64,000 nt of DNA from Burkholderia sp. Nafp2/4-1b (GCF_003635165.1 NZ_ML058599.1:186001-250000), one strand, 5' to 3'; counted from the first letter of the stretch, positions 1-8,954 are shown. The notes: a model not told the origin generated them from the letters alone. Translations and numbers: made by a program.

Positions 1-226
1 GAAGGGAATATCGCCTCCGAATGAATAGCTCGCTATTTATTCCGGGCGCTCGTCGCGCACCAATTGATGACCAAACCGCAAGACCTAGTGCATAGATATC
101 GTTTGCGGCGGCGTTAATGACTATCGACAATCGTGGCTCGAATTCCCGCCCTTGGCGCCAGAAGCGCCTTGGCGGGCGGCACCTGTCGGCCATCCCGGCC
201 GCCTGCGCCATCCAGCTCACGACGAC

Positions 227-1426
227 ATGTACGCGTTCACGCCCTCATTCCAGAATCCCGCCGGTTCGCCGATCCGCGAGCTGTTCAAATACCTCTCCGA
301 ACCGGGGATGATTTCCTTCGCCGGCGGCTATCCGGCCAGCGACCTGTTCGACGTCGACGGCCTGAACACGGCCGCCGAACGCGCATACGCGCAGCCGGTG
401 CGCTGCCTGCAATACGGCCCGACCGACGGCCTCGCCGAACTGAAGCAGCAGCTGATCGCACTGATGGCGCGCCGTAGCGTGACGTGCACGCCGGCTGAAC
501 TACTCGTCACGACCGGCTCGCAACAGGGCCTCGACCTGCTGCTGCGCGTGATGGTCGCGCCAGGCGACGTCGTGCTGACCGAACAACCGGCGTATCCAGC
601 GACGCTGTCGGCCATGCGTCTGCAGCAGGCGCGGATCGTGACGATTCCCGTCGACGGCGCAGGCCTCGACGTCGATCGCCTCGCATCGCAACTCGCGTCC
701 GGCACGATCGTGCAGCCGAAGCTGCTCTATACGGTGCCGACCTTCGCGAACCCGACCGGCGCGACGCTCACGCGCGAACGCCGGCTGAAGCTGCTGCGTC
801 TCGCGGTGCAATACCGTTTCCTGATCGTCGAGGACGACCCCTACGGCGACCTGCGTTTCGCGGGCGAACCGGTGCCGTCGATGCTCGCGCTCGCGAGCGA
901 AGTCGAAGGCGCACGCGACTGGATCGTGCACTTCGCGAGCCTGTCGAAAATCGTCGCGCCGGGGCTGCGGGTGGGCTGGACGATCGCGCCGGCCGAAATC
1001 GCACGCCGCTGCGTGATCGCGAAACAGACGGTCGACCTGTGCAGCACGCCGTGGACGCAAGCCACCGCCGCCGAATACCTCGCCGACGGTGCACTCGAGC
1101 GCCACCTGCCGCGCATCACGGCGGCCTACCAGCGCAAATGCGACGCGATGTGCGACGCACTGCGCGACGGCTTCGGCGATGCGATCGCGTTCCATCGCCC
1201 TGAAGGCGGGATGTTCGTGTGGGCGCGCATCGGCGCGGTATCGTCGGACGTGCTGCTGCAACAGGCGATCGCAAACAAGGTCGTGTTCGTACCGGGCAAG
1301 GCATTCTTCGCGGACAACGTCGACGCCGCATCGCTGCGCCTGTCGTTCGCCGCGCCCGACGTCGACGCGATCCGGGAAGGCGTCGCGCGCCTCGTGCGCG
1401 CGTATGGTGCGGCGCTGGCCGCGTGA
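227..1426 (+). CDS. PLP-dependent aminotransferase (MocR/2-aminoadipate type, no HTH domain)
   Basis: Fold-type I class I/II aminotransferase of 399 residues, the usual length for LysN or valine-pyruvate-type enzymes. It should transfer an amino group between an amino acid and a 2-oxo acid in the cytoplasm. Visible signatures are NPTG in the cofactor-binding region (near residue 172), EDDPYGDLRF, and SLSKIVAPGLRVGW, where K241 is the expected Schiff-base lysine. The HTH of true MocR regulators is missing. The start at 227 (MYAFTPSF) is chosen because homology-like sequence begins there; an in-frame ATG at 152 would add 25 low-complexity residues. The 65-residue gene follows 10 bp downstream, so the two are probably co-transcribed. 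Substrate cannot be assigned. The first 226 bp hold no gene I can support. Confidence 0.85.
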   Translation: MYAFTPSFQNPAGSPIRELFKYLSEPGMISFAGGYPASDLFDVDGLNTAAERAYAQPVRCLQYGPTDGLAELKQQLIALMARRSVTCTPAELLVTTGSQQGLDLLLRVMVAPGDVVLTEQPAYPATLSAMRLQQARIVTIPVDGAGLDVDRLASQLASGTIVQPKLLYTVPTFANPTGATLTRERRLKLLRLAVQYRFLIVEDDPYGDLRFAGEPVPSMLALASEVEGARDWIVHFASLSKIVAPGLRVGWTIAPAEIARRCVIAKQTVDLCSTPWTQATAAEYLADGALERHLPRITAAYQRKCDAMCDALRDGFGDAIAFHRPEGGMFVWARIGAVSSDVLLQQAIANKVVFVPGKAFFADNVDAASLRLSFAAPDVDAIREGVARLVRAYGAALAA

Positions 1427-1436
1427 GGAGACACAC

Positions 1437-1634
1437 ATGAACATCGTCATCGACAACACCGCATGGATGGATGAAGCGCCGGGCATGGCCGACATCCGTC
1501 CCGTCGAGCACAAGTCGTCGCAGATCGGCGCCGGGCCGCAATATGTCGCCGACGTGCTCGGCCGTTTCGGTGCCGAATCGACCGACGCGACTGAGGCGAC
1601 CGACGCCGCATCGGTCGTCCTCGGCTACAACTGA
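1437..1634 (+). CDS. Small hypothetical protein, 65 residues
   Basis: Not recognised. The ORF starts at an ATG 10 bp after the aminotransferase stop, behind a GAGGAG-like ribosome site (1424-1429), so translation looks real. The product is acidic, has no cysteine, no signal peptide and no membrane segment. It begins MNIVIDNTAWMDEAP, has a central GAGPQYVADVLGRFG stretch, a Thr/Ala/Asp-rich segment (STDATEATDAAS), and ends VVLGYN. Size, operon position beside a PLP enzyme and a flavin-type oxidase, and the leader-like layout would suit a peptide precursor, but no RiPP maturase is visible and the left neighbour lies outside the window. It could equally be a small partner protein. Confidence 0.6.
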   Translation: MNIVIDNTAWMDEAPGMADIRPVEHKSSQIGAGPQYVADVLGRFGAESTDATEATDAASVVLGYN

Positions 1635-1721
1635 ACCGCGCGGCGGCGGGTGCGCAACGAAAATCCGTCGCCGAAACGGGTAAGCTGGCGCAATCGAATC
1701 ACGCAGGCTGGCCGCGCCATC

Positions 1722-2324
1722 ATGTCCGGAATCAACGCCGAATCGCTCACGCAAACCTACGACCGTCTGTGGTCCTGCCTCGAATCCGGTGTCGGCACGC
1801 AGCGCTCGCCGTTCACGATGCTGCAGGCCGCGACGCTCGGGCTCGACGGCGCGCCGAAGGTGCGCACGATCGTGTTGCGCCAGGTAAGCCGCGCCGATAG
1901 CCTGCTGTCGTTCCATACCGATGCACGTTCGGAGAAGGTGGCGGAGCTGCGCCGCGATCCGCGCATCGCAATCGTCGCGAACGATCTCGATTCGCTCGTG
2001 CAGATTCGCGCGGAAGGCGTTGCGTCGATTTGCGACGACGAAGCGCAACGTCGGGCGATCTGGCAATCGAGCCGCCCGCATACGCTGTTGCTGTATCGCG
2101 CTCCGTTGCGCCCAGGCACACCGATCGAGTCGCCTGAAGAAGCACACGTCACGGCGAGTCAAACCCAGGGCACAGCGCCCATCGACGACGGCTATCAGAA
2201 CTTCTGCCTGCTCCACGTAAAAGTCACGCGCATCGATTGGCTCGAACTTGCCCGCAGCGGCCATCGCCGCGCGATCTTCGACGTGAACGACGATGGCTAC
2301 GAAGGCCGCTGGATCGCCCCCTGA
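1722..2324 (+). CDS. Pyridoxamine 5'-phosphate oxidase-like FMN-binding protein
   Basis: A 200-residue split-barrel flavin protein resembling the PNPOx family (also Alr4036-type). TMLQAATLGLDGAPKVRTIVLR is the N-terminal strand pair and FHTDARSEKVAELRRDPRIAIV is the FMN phosphate-binding region. The C-terminal WRL signature of true PdxH is not evident (the end reads GYEGRWIAP), so real pyridoxine synthesis is doubtful; a flavin-dependent oxidase or heme/F420-type relative is possible. The start at 1722 has no strong ribosome site; an in-frame start at 1650 is less likely. It lies 87 bp behind the 65-residue gene on the same strand and may share its transcript. Confidence 0.8.
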   Translation: MSGINAESLTQTYDRLWSCLESGVGTQRSPFTMLQAATLGLDGAPKVRTIVLRQVSRADSLLSFHTDARSEKVAELRRDPRIAIVANDLDSLVQIRAEGVASICDDEAQRRAIWQSSRPHTLLLYRAPLRPGTPIESPEEAHVTASQTQGTAPIDDGYQNFCLLHVKVTRIDWLELARSGHRRAIFDVNDDGYEGRWIAP

Positions 2325-2493
2325 CGGCGACGTCCGCCCGCCTGCTACAAACGCGTACAAACCAGACACATCGGGGATACATCAGACCTTTCAAATGGGC
2401 GACACCGCGTGACCTGCGCGCGCCCGATGAAAGCGAAGGCGCTCCGGCGCGCGGCATGTCCACTTTCCACTTCACGAAAGGAGATGCCGAACG

Positions 2494-3771
2494 ATGTCTA
2501 CCACACCGTTTTCCCCGATGCGTCGCCACCTGCTGGCCACTTCCGTGGCTGCCGGGGTATCCGCGATGCTGCCCACCGCGCTGCACGCGGCTACCGGCGA
2601 CAGCGGCATACGTCCGTTTACCGCCCACATACCCGATGAAGCCCTGACCGATCTGCGCCGCCGCATCGCCGCGACGCGCTGGCCGGGCCGCGAGACGGTC
2701 GCCGACGAATCGCAGGGCGTGCGGCTCGCACGCATGCAGGCGCTGCTGCGCTACTGGGGCACCGACTACGACTGGCGCAAGGGCGAGGCGCGCCTGAACG
2801 GTTTCCCGATGTTCATCACCGAAATCGACGGGCTCGACATTCACTTCATCCACGTGCGCTCGCGCCACGCGAACGCGCTGCCGATGATCATGACGCACGG
2901 CTGGCCCGGCTCGGTCTTCGAGCTGCTGAAGGCGATCGGCCCGCTGACCGACCCGACCGCGCACGGTGCGAGTGCCGACGATGCGTTCCACGTCGTCGTG
3001 CCGTCGCTGCCGGGTTTCGGCTTCTCGGGCCGTCCGACGAAGACGGGTTGGGGCTCCGACCACATCGCGCGCGCGTGGGGCGAGCTGATGGCGCGCCTCG
3101 GCTATACGCGCTTCGTGTCGCAAGGCGGTGACTGCGGGTCGGTGATCTCGCACCGGATGGCGATGCAGCGCGTGCAGGGCCTGGCCGGGATTCACGTGAA
3201 CATGCCGGCGACGGTGCCGCCGGACATCGCGACGCTGCTGCAGACCGACGCGCCGGCGCCGGCCTCGCTGTCGCCGAAGGAGAAGGCCGCGTACGAGAAG
3301 CTCGCGACGTTCTATCGCGACAACTGCGGATACTCGGCGATGATGGTCACGCGCCCGCAGACGGTCGGCTACGCGCTCGCCGATTCGCCGTCGGGGCAGG
3401 CCGCGTGGATGTACGACAAGATCTCGCAGTGGACCTACAGCGGCGGCGTGCCCGAGCGCTCGATCCCGCGCGACGAGATCCTCGACGATATTTCGTTGTA
3501 CTGGCTGACGGACACCGCGACGTCTGCCGCGCAGATCTACTGGGAGGACCACTCGAACAACTTCAACGCGGTGGACATCTCGCTGCCGGCGGCGATCACG
3601 GTGTTCCCCGGCGAGATCTATCAGGCGCCGCGCAGCTGGGCCGAGCGCAGCTATCACAACCTGATCTACTTCAACGAAGTCGACAAGGGCGGGCATTTCG
3701 CGGCATGGGAGGAGCCGGAACTGTTTGCCCGCGAAGTGCGTGCGGGGTTCCGGCCGCTGCGGCGCGTGTGA
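2494..3771 (+). CDS. Epoxide hydrolase-type alpha/beta hydrolase with N-terminal EHN domain, exported
   Basis: A 425-residue protein with a twin-arginine-like leader (MRRHLLATSVAAG, cleavage probably after LHA near residue 32), an EHN domain (about residues 40-145, with the typical IPDEALTDLRRRIAATRWP) and an alpha/beta hydrolase core. Expected catalytic parts are visible: oxyanion HGWPGS at 135-140, nucleophile D213 in GGDCGS, and base H401 in GGHFAAWEEPE. The family hydrolyses epoxides to diols through an aspartyl ester. The Tat-like signal implies periplasmic action, unlike most cytoplasmic relatives. AAGGAG lies just upstream of the ATG. It heads a rightward group with another Tat-type hydrolase and a cytochrome P460. 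Confidence 0.88.
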   Translation: MSTTPFSPMRRHLLATSVAAGVSAMLPTALHAATGDSGIRPFTAHIPDEALTDLRRRIAATRWPGRETVADESQGVRLARMQALLRYWGTDYDWRKGEARLNGFPMFITEIDGLDIHFIHVRSRHANALPMIMTHGWPGSVFELLKAIGPLTDPTAHGASADDAFHVVVPSLPGFGFSGRPTKTGWGSDHIARAWGELMARLGYTRFVSQGGDCGSVISHRMAMQRVQGLAGIHVNMPATVPPDIATLLQTDAPAPASLSPKEKAAYEKLATFYRDNCGYSAMMVTRPQTVGYALADSPSGQAAWMYDKISQWTYSGGVPERSIPRDEILDDISLYWLTDTATSAAQIYWEDHSNNFNAVDISLPAAITVFPGEIYQAPRSWAERSYHNLIYFNEVDKGGHFAAWEEPELFAREVRAGFRPLRRV

Positions 3772-4058
3772 GCCCGAAAGGATCGAATGATGCTTGACGA
3801 ACCGGCGCGGGTGACGGCACGGGAACCTGCGCCGGCCGCAAACCAGCCGCAAACCAGCCGCGAACCGGCCGTTTCACGGACGATTTTGAATCGCCGTGTG
3901 TCGGACTCGAACACAGATACGTTGAGATACAAAGCATCCGGATGGTTCGGCTATAAAACCGGTGACGCGTTTCACGCGGCGGCGCGCAGCCCGGCGCCGC
4001 CGACGTGAACGGCGATACCGGAATCCCTTCCTTAGCGATCGACAATGGAGAACGAGTC

Positions 4059-5102
4059 ATGCCTGATACCGTGAACACCCGCCGCCGCCTGATCCTGGGT
4101 ACGACACTCGCGAGCCTGAGCCTAGCCGACCTCGGCTTCAGCGCGCTTGCGAATGCGCAGTCGGCGCCCGCTGCCTCGACGTCGAAGGGCGCGACCGCCG
4201 CCGCGTCGCTCGGCACGATCCACCAGATCGACGCGGGCGTGCTGAACGTCGGGTACGCGGATCTCGGCCCGAAGAACGGCCCCGTCGTATTTTTGCTGCA
4301 CGGCTGGCCGTACGACATCTACAGCTACGCGGAAGTCGCGCCGCTGCTCACGGCGGCCGGCTATCGCGTGATCGTGCCGTACCTGCGCGGCTACGGATCG
4401 ACGACGTTCCGCTCGGCCGACACGGTGCGCAACGGCCAGCAGGCGGTGACGGCCGTCGACATCGTCGCGCTGATGGATGCGCTGAAGATCGACCGCGCGG
4501 TGTTCGGCGGTTACGACTGGGGCGCGCGCACGGCGGACGTCATCGCGGCGCTGTGGCCGCAACGCGTGAAGGCGCTGGTGTCCGTCAGCGGCTACCTGAT
4601 CGGCAGCCAGGCGGCGAACGCCAAGCCGCTGCCGCCGCAGGCCGAATTGCAGTGGTGGTATCAGTTCTACTTCACGACGGAGCGCGGCGCGCTCGGCTAC
4701 GCGGAGAATCGCGATGCGTTCAACAAGCTGATCTGGCAGCTTGCTTCGCCGAAGTGGCAGTTCTCCGACGAAACATTCGCGCGCACTGCCGCGTCGTTCC
4801 AGAACCCCGACCACGTGGCCGTCGTGATCCACAACTATCGCTGGCGCCTCGGGCTCGCGAAGGGCGAAGCGCAATACGACGACATCGAGCGGCGGCTCGC
4901 GGCCGGCCCGGCGATCACCGTGCCGACCATTACGATGGAAGGCGACGCGAACGGCGCGCCGCATCCGCAACCGGCTGCATATGCAAAGAAGTTCACGGGC
5001 AAGTACCAGCACCGGACGATCACCGGCGGCATCGGTCACAACCTGCCGCAGGAAGCCCCGCAGGCGTTCGCCGATGCGATCCTGCAAGTGGAGCATCTGT
5101 GA
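4059..5102 (+). CDS. Tat-type exported alpha/beta hydrolase (epoxide hydrolase/haloalkane dehalogenase-like)
   Basis: A 347-residue protein with leader NTRRRLILGTTLASLSL and probable cleavage after ANA (near residue 31). The core shows HGWPYDIYSYAEV, GGYDWGAR with acid nucleophile D153 and GHNLPQEAP with H327. An Asp nucleophile after GGY and a downstream His favour epoxide hydrolase or dehalogenase chemistry over a serine esterase. The start at 4059 follows a GGAG site; an upstream ATG at 4005 would place the signal peptide internally. Its stop overlaps the next start (TGATG), so it is translationally coupled to the P460 gene. The 287 bp before it contain no gene, only an 11-bp tandem repeat (GCCGCAAACCA near 3835-3856) and a CATCCGGATG palindrome at 3935-3944. 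Confidence 0.85.
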   Translation: MPDTVNTRRRLILGTTLASLSLADLGFSALANAQSAPAASTSKGATAAASLGTIHQIDAGVLNVGYADLGPKNGPVVFLLHGWPYDIYSYAEVAPLLTAAGYRVIVPYLRGYGSTTFRSADTVRNGQQAVTAVDIVALMDALKIDRAVFGGYDWGARTADVIAALWPQRVKALVSVSGYLIGSQAANAKPLPPQAELQWWYQFYFTTERGALGYAENRDAFNKLIWQLASPKWQFSDETFARTAASFQNPDHVAVVIHNYRWRLGLAKGEAQYDDIERRLAAGPAITVPTITMEGDANGAPHPQPAAYAKKFTGKYQHRTITGGIGHNLPQEAPQAFADAILQVEHL

Positions 5103-5641
5103 TGCGGGCACGTACTGCTGGCGCCGTGCATCGCGGCGCACGACGTGCGCTCGTCGCGGGCGTGCTGCTGGCCGGCGCGCTGGCGGCGAACGGGCCGGCC
5201 GCGTTGGCGGAGCAGCCGAAACCGGCCGCGTCGCCGATCTACGGCGTGACGATCCCGCCCGGCTACCGCAAGTGGGAAATGGTCGCGCCGGCCGAGGAGG
5301 CGGCGCCGCTCGATGAATTGCGCGTGGTGCTCGGCAACCCCGTCGCGATCCGCGCGCTCGAACAATCGACGCTGCCGTTTCCGGACGGCACGATCCTCGT
5401 GAAGCTCGCGTACAAGCGCAAGCAGTCCGACGAGTTCGCGCCGGCGACGGTGCCCGGGCAGGCGACGACCGTGCAGGTGATGGTGAAGGATTCGCGTCGC
5501 TATGCGTCGACGGGCGGCTGGGGCTTCGGGCGCTTCATCAATGGCGTGCCGGCCGATATCGGGCAGCACCAGACATGCTTCGCGTGTCACGAGGCGCGCG
5601 TGAAGAATCACGACTACGTGTTCACGCGGCTGGCGCCTTGA
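5102..5641 (+). CDS. Cytochrome P460 family periplasmic c-type heme protein
   Basis: A 179-residue protein with a positively charged N-terminus, a hydrophobic stretch (ALVAGVLLAGALAANG) and a probable cleavage after ALA near residue 36, so it is periplasmic. The single CxxCH heme site is CFACH, C159-C162-H163, near the C-terminus, and KLAYKRK lies mid-protein, as in the P460 family. Family members oxidise hydroxylamine or are poorly characterised electron-transfer or stress proteins; which applies here cannot be told. The ATG overlaps the hydrolase stop, so both are made from one message, which ends at the terminator at 5673. Confidence 0.85.
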   Translation: MRARTAGAVHRGARRALVAGVLLAGALAANGPAALAEQPKPAASPIYGVTIPPGYRKWEMVAPAEEAAPLDELRVVLGNPVAIRALEQSTLPFPDGTILVKLAYKRKQSDEFAPATVPGQATTVQVMVKDSRRYASTGGWGFGRFINGVPADIGQHQTCFACHEARVKNHDYVFTRLAP

Positions 5642-5672
5642 TTTGATGGATGAGGCAGGGTCGACGAACCAG

Positions 5673-5700
5673 GGCGTGCCGCGCGAGGCGCGCCTTTTTT
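5673..5700 (+). terminator. Rho-independent terminator after the P460 gene
   Basis: GGCGTGCC and GGCGCGCC form an 8-bp stem (one G-U pair) with a 6-nt loop, followed directly by six T residues. It lies 32 bp after the P460 stop and ends the hydrolase/P460 transcript. Confidence 0.8.
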
Positions 5701-5755
5701 CATGGTGGGGAATGCGCGGCGAGCGGTGCGTTACGTGGCGGGTGTGTATCGCACT

Positions 5756-5821
5756 GTATCCGCAACCGTTGCGGAAACATCGGCTTGCATAACCTCCGGT
5801 TTCGGAAACATGCCGGATACG
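5756..5821. promoter_or_regulatory. Repeat-rich upstream region of the DUF4148 gene
   Basis: Three nested patterns lie 100-170 bp before the DUF4148 ATG. There is an imperfect palindrome CCGCAAC-C-GTTGCGG (5760-5774). CGGAAACAT occurs exactly twice (5772-5780 and 5803-5811), 31 bp or about three helix turns apart. An outer GTATCCG/CGGATAC inverted pair spans the region. This is the arrangement of a regulator-binding site, but no regulator is identified. Confidence 0.45.
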
Positions 5822-5924
5822 TGAGCGGGGTTCTACTGTCGACATGCAGCAAACGTTCGGTGCCACAAGGTTCGCATCGGATGACGACCGATCGATACCC
5901 CAACTTCCGCCAAGGAGAAATGTC

Positions 5925-6290
5925 ATGAAAGCCGCTCGAATCCTCGCAGTTGCCGTACTCGCCGCAATCCCCGCGTTGTCGTTCGCCGATACCGGCCACG
6001 GTCTCACGCGTGCCGACGTGCGCGCCGACCTCATCCGGCTCGAGAAGGCCGGCTACAACCCGGGCGGCAGCGAAGCGCATTACCCGGACGACGTCGCCGC
6101 CGCAGAAAACGCCATTGCCGCCGCGCAGCAGCTTGCGCGCTCGGACCAGAACGGCCCGTCGAAGTCGCAGGGCGACAACGTGGCCGCCACGTCTGCGCCG
6201 GCCGCGCGCTACGTCACGGCCGATACGCACGCTGCAGCGCACGCCCGCCAGGCACGCTCGGATGCCGACGACCTGTACGCACATTCGTGA
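5925..6290 (+). CDS. DUF4148 family small exported protein
   Basis: A 121-residue protein with a clear signal peptide (MKAARILAVAVLAAIPALSFA) and a mature domain LTRADVRADLIRLEKAGYNP typical of DUF4148, a family of small secreted proteins abundant in Burkholderiaceae and often stress-induced. The rest is Ala/Asp-rich and probably flexible. AAGGAG sits well placed before the ATG at 5925. Function unknown; probably periplasmic. The alpha/beta hydrolase gene follows 82 bp downstream on the same strand. Confidence 0.85.
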   Translation: MKAARILAVAVLAAIPALSFADTGHGLTRADVRADLIRLEKAGYNPGGSEAHYPDDVAAAENAIAAAQQLARSDQNGPSKSQGDNVAATSAPAARYVTADTHAAAHARQARSDADDLYAHS

Positions 6291-6372
6291 TCGACAGCCG
6301 CGCGCGGCGCACGCCGGCGCGGCCGCTTCACAAGCACCTCACATGAACGACACGACAGCAAGGAGCATGACG

Positions 6373-7164
6373 ATGGCCGGTTTGACGAAACGGTTTCTGG
6401 TGTCCGCGGCGGTACTCGGCGGACTGTTCGGTGCGGTCGCGGCACAGGCCGCGCCGAAGGAAGACCTGAAGGGCACGAACGTCGTGCTCGTGCACGGCGC
6501 ATTCGCCGACGGGTCGAGCTGGAATCGCGTGATTCCGCTGCTCGAAGCGCGCGGCCTGCACGTGGTCGCGGTGCAGAACCCGCTGAGCTCGCTCGCCGAC
6601 GACACGGCCGCGACGAAGCGTGCAATCGACGAGCAGAAGGGGCCGGTCGTGCTGGTCGGCCATTCGTGGGCCGGCGTCGTGATCAGCGACGCGGGCAACG
6701 ACGACAAGGTGAAGTCGCTCGTCTACGTCGCCGCGTTCGCGCCCGACAACGGCCAGTCGATCGCCGACGTCACGCAAGGGCTGCCGGCACCGGCTTGGGC
6801 AGGCGAGCTGCGCAAGGACGCAGGCGGCTTCACGACGCTGTCGGACAAGGCGATCGCGCAGGATTTCGCGCCGGACCTGCCGCCCGTGCAGCAGCGCATC
6901 GTCGCGGCGACGCAAGGGCCGTGGTACGGTGGCTGCATTTCGGAGAAGGTGACGCAGGCCGCGTGGCATGCGAAGCCGTCGTCGTTCGTCGTCGCGACGC
7001 AGGACAAGATGATCGATCCGAAGCTGCAGGACGCGATGGCGAAGCGGATCGGCGCGACGGTCACGCACGTGAACGGCAGCCACGTCGCGATGCTGAGCCA
7101 GCCGAAGGCGGTGGCCGATGCGATCATCGCGGCCGCGGAACGTGCGAAGCAGGATGCGCAGTGA
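6373..7164 (+). CDS. Exported serine alpha/beta hydrolase
   Basis: A 263-residue protein with a signal peptide (cleavage probably after AQA near residue 27). VLVHGAFADGSSW supplies the oxyanion loop, VLVGHSWAG the nucleophile elbow (S98) and NGSHVAML the catalytic His (H237). It resembles the EstC/hydroxynitrile-lyase-like esterases that Burkholderia and other proteobacteria often encode after a DUF4148 gene. The start at 6373 is preferred to ATGs at 6343 and 6367 because AGGAG at 6361-6365 is correctly spaced only for it. The amidase follows after 55 bp. Confidence 0.85.
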   Translation: MAGLTKRFLVSAAVLGGLFGAVAAQAAPKEDLKGTNVVLVHGAFADGSSWNRVIPLLEARGLHVVAVQNPLSSLADDTAATKRAIDEQKGPVVLVGHSWAGVVISDAGNDDKVKSLVYVAAFAPDNGQSIADVTQGLPAPAWAGELRKDAGGFTTLSDKAIAQDFAPDLPPVQQRIVAATQGPWYGGCISEKVTQAAWHAKPSSFVVATQDKMIDPKLQDAMAKRIGATVTHVNGSHVAMLSQPKAVADAIIAAAERAKQDAQ

Positions 7165-7219
7165 GTGAATGCGGCGCGACGCCGTGGGTGATTGTGATGT
7201 CCTTTCACGAGGGGAAGTC

Positions 7220-8623
7220 ATGACGCAGCAACTCTGGCAACTGTCGGCGACCGAAATCGCGAAGCGGGTGCGGCAACGCGAAGTATCCGCGCGGGAAGTG
7301 GCGGATGCCGCGCTCGCCCGCCTCGACGCGGTGAACCCGGCGATCAACGCGGTGGTCGAGCATCGCCCCGATGACGTGCGGCGGCAGGCCGACGAAGTCG
7401 ATCGCGCGATCGCGCGCGGCGACGATCCCGGCCCGCTTGCCGGGGTGCCGGTGACCGTCAAGATCAACGTCGATGTCGCGGAATTCGCGACGACCAACGG
7501 CACGCGGCTGCAGGCGCACCTGATCGCGAACGCCGACAGTCCGTCGGTCTCGAACCTGCGAAAGGCCGGTGCGGTCCTGCTCGGCCGCACCAATTCGCCG
7601 ACCTTCGCGCTGCGCTGGTTCACGTCGAATCTCGTGCACGGCCATACGTACAATCCGCGCAATCGGTCGCTGACGCCAGGCGGATCGAGCGGCGGCGCGG
7701 CGGCCGCGGTAGCCGCCGGGATCGGCGCGATCGCGGTCGGCACCGACATCGGCGGTTCGGTGCGCTATCCGGCCTATGCGTGCGGCGTACATGGCATCCG
7801 CCCGTCTCTTGGACGCGTGCCGGCGTTCAATGCATCGTCGCCCGAGCGTGCGATCGGTGCGCAACTGATGTCGACGACGGGGCCGATCGCGCGCACGATC
7901 GACGATCTCGCGCTCGCGCTGCGCGCATTCGCCAAGCCGGATCCGCGCGACCCGTGGTACGTGCCTGTGCCGCTCGAAGGTCGTGACGTGCCGAAGCGCG
8001 CGGCATTGTGCGTGCGTCCGGGCGGCCTGCAGGTCGTGCCCGAAGTCGAGGCTGCGTTGCGCGATGCCGCGCGCCGGCTCGTCGACGCGGGCTGGCTCGT
8101 CGACGAGATCGACGACACGCCGCCGATGCGCGAGGCCGCGCTGTTACAGGAGCAGCTCTGGCTTGGCGACGGATTCGATGCGTTGGCGAACGCGGTCGCC
8201 AGCGACGGCGATCCGGGCGCGGCCGCGGTGATCGCCGCCGTGCGCGGCAAGGTGCGCGATCTGCCGGCCGACGTGATCAGCCGCGCGCTCGTGCGGCGCA
8301 CGACACTGACGCGGCAGTGGCGGCTGTTCCTCGACGACTATGCGGTGCTGTTGCTGCCCGTGTCGTCGGAACTGCCGTTCCCCGACGATATCGATCGGCA
8401 AGGGCCGGAAGGGTTCGAGCGCGTATGGGAAGCGCAGCTCACGCTGCGTGCACTGCCGGCGATGGGATTGCCGGGGCTCGCGGTGACGACGGGGCTCGTC
8501 GGTAACGTGCCGGTTGGCGTGCAGGTGGTCGCCGCACATCATCGCGAGGATCTGTGTCTGCTCGCCGGGCGCGATATCGAGGCGCGCGGTGCGCCGATTG
8601 CGGCGGTCGATCCCGAAGTTTGA
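7220..8623 (+). CDS. Amidase-signature family amidase
   Basis: A 467-residue protein that hydrolyses an amide bond with a Ser-cisSer-Lys triad. Visible parts are GVPVTVKINVD (catalytic Lys), TPGGSSGGAAAAVAAG (cis-Ser) and GTDIGGSVRYPAYACGVHG (nucleophilic Ser). The sequence is GatA-like, but no GatB or GatC is nearby, so it is a catabolic amidase, not part of the tRNA amidotransferase. No signal peptide. GAGGGGAAG precedes the ATG at 7220; the longer ORF from 7169 lacks such a site. Substrate unknown. Confidence 0.9.
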   Translation: MTQQLWQLSATEIAKRVRQREVSAREVADAALARLDAVNPAINAVVEHRPDDVRRQADEVDRAIARGDDPGPLAGVPVTVKINVDVAEFATTNGTRLQAHLIANADSPSVSNLRKAGAVLLGRTNSPTFALRWFTSNLVHGHTYNPRNRSLTPGGSSGGAAAAVAAGIGAIAVGTDIGGSVRYPAYACGVHGIRPSLGRVPAFNASSPERAIGAQLMSTTGPIARTIDDLALALRAFAKPDPRDPWYVPVPLEGRDVPKRAALCVRPGGLQVVPEVEAALRDAARRLVDAGWLVDEIDDTPPMREAALLQEQLWLGDGFDALANAVASDGDPGAAAVIAAVRGKVRDLPADVISRALVRRTTLTRQWRLFLDDYAVLLLPVSSELPFPDDIDRQGPEGFERVWEAQLTLRALPAMGLPGLAVTTGLVGNVPVGVQVVAAHHREDLCLLAGRDIEARGAPIAAVDPEV

Positions 8624-8632
8624 CGTGACGAC

Positions 8633-8663
8633 GGGCACGGTGCGTCGACGATGCACCGCGCCC
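8633..8663. terminator. Possible terminator hairpin after the amidase gene
   Basis: CGGTGC and GCACCG (loop of 9) extend with GGGC/GCCC around one A/C mismatch, giving a stable stem 10 bp after the amidase stop. There is no T tract, so a factor-independent function is uncertain. Confidence 0.35.
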
Positions 8664-8954
8664 GCCGATTGTCGTGCTTCGACTCATCGTTCCATCGCAG
8701 CGCGCCATTCCGCCCGCCGCGCGTTTCCATTTCGGATTCCCTGACAACGTGCAGCGCCGCGTGTACTGCACCGCACGTTACTACCGCTGTTCCTTTCAAA
8801 AACCTTCGATGCGTGACATCGAACGGCCATCGCTCATCTCTCCCGCCCGAACCCGCCCCGATAGCGCGCGTCTGCTATTGCATTTCGCGCGCTGCTGATT
8901 AGGAAATGAAATTTTATTGGTTCTGCTTCCCCGACCGCGCTCGCATAGTGGGGC

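Noticed and set aside
8651..8902. 83-residue ORF in the gap after the amidase
   Set aside because: Basic, low-complexity sequence without a ribosome site; the region better fits a promoter.
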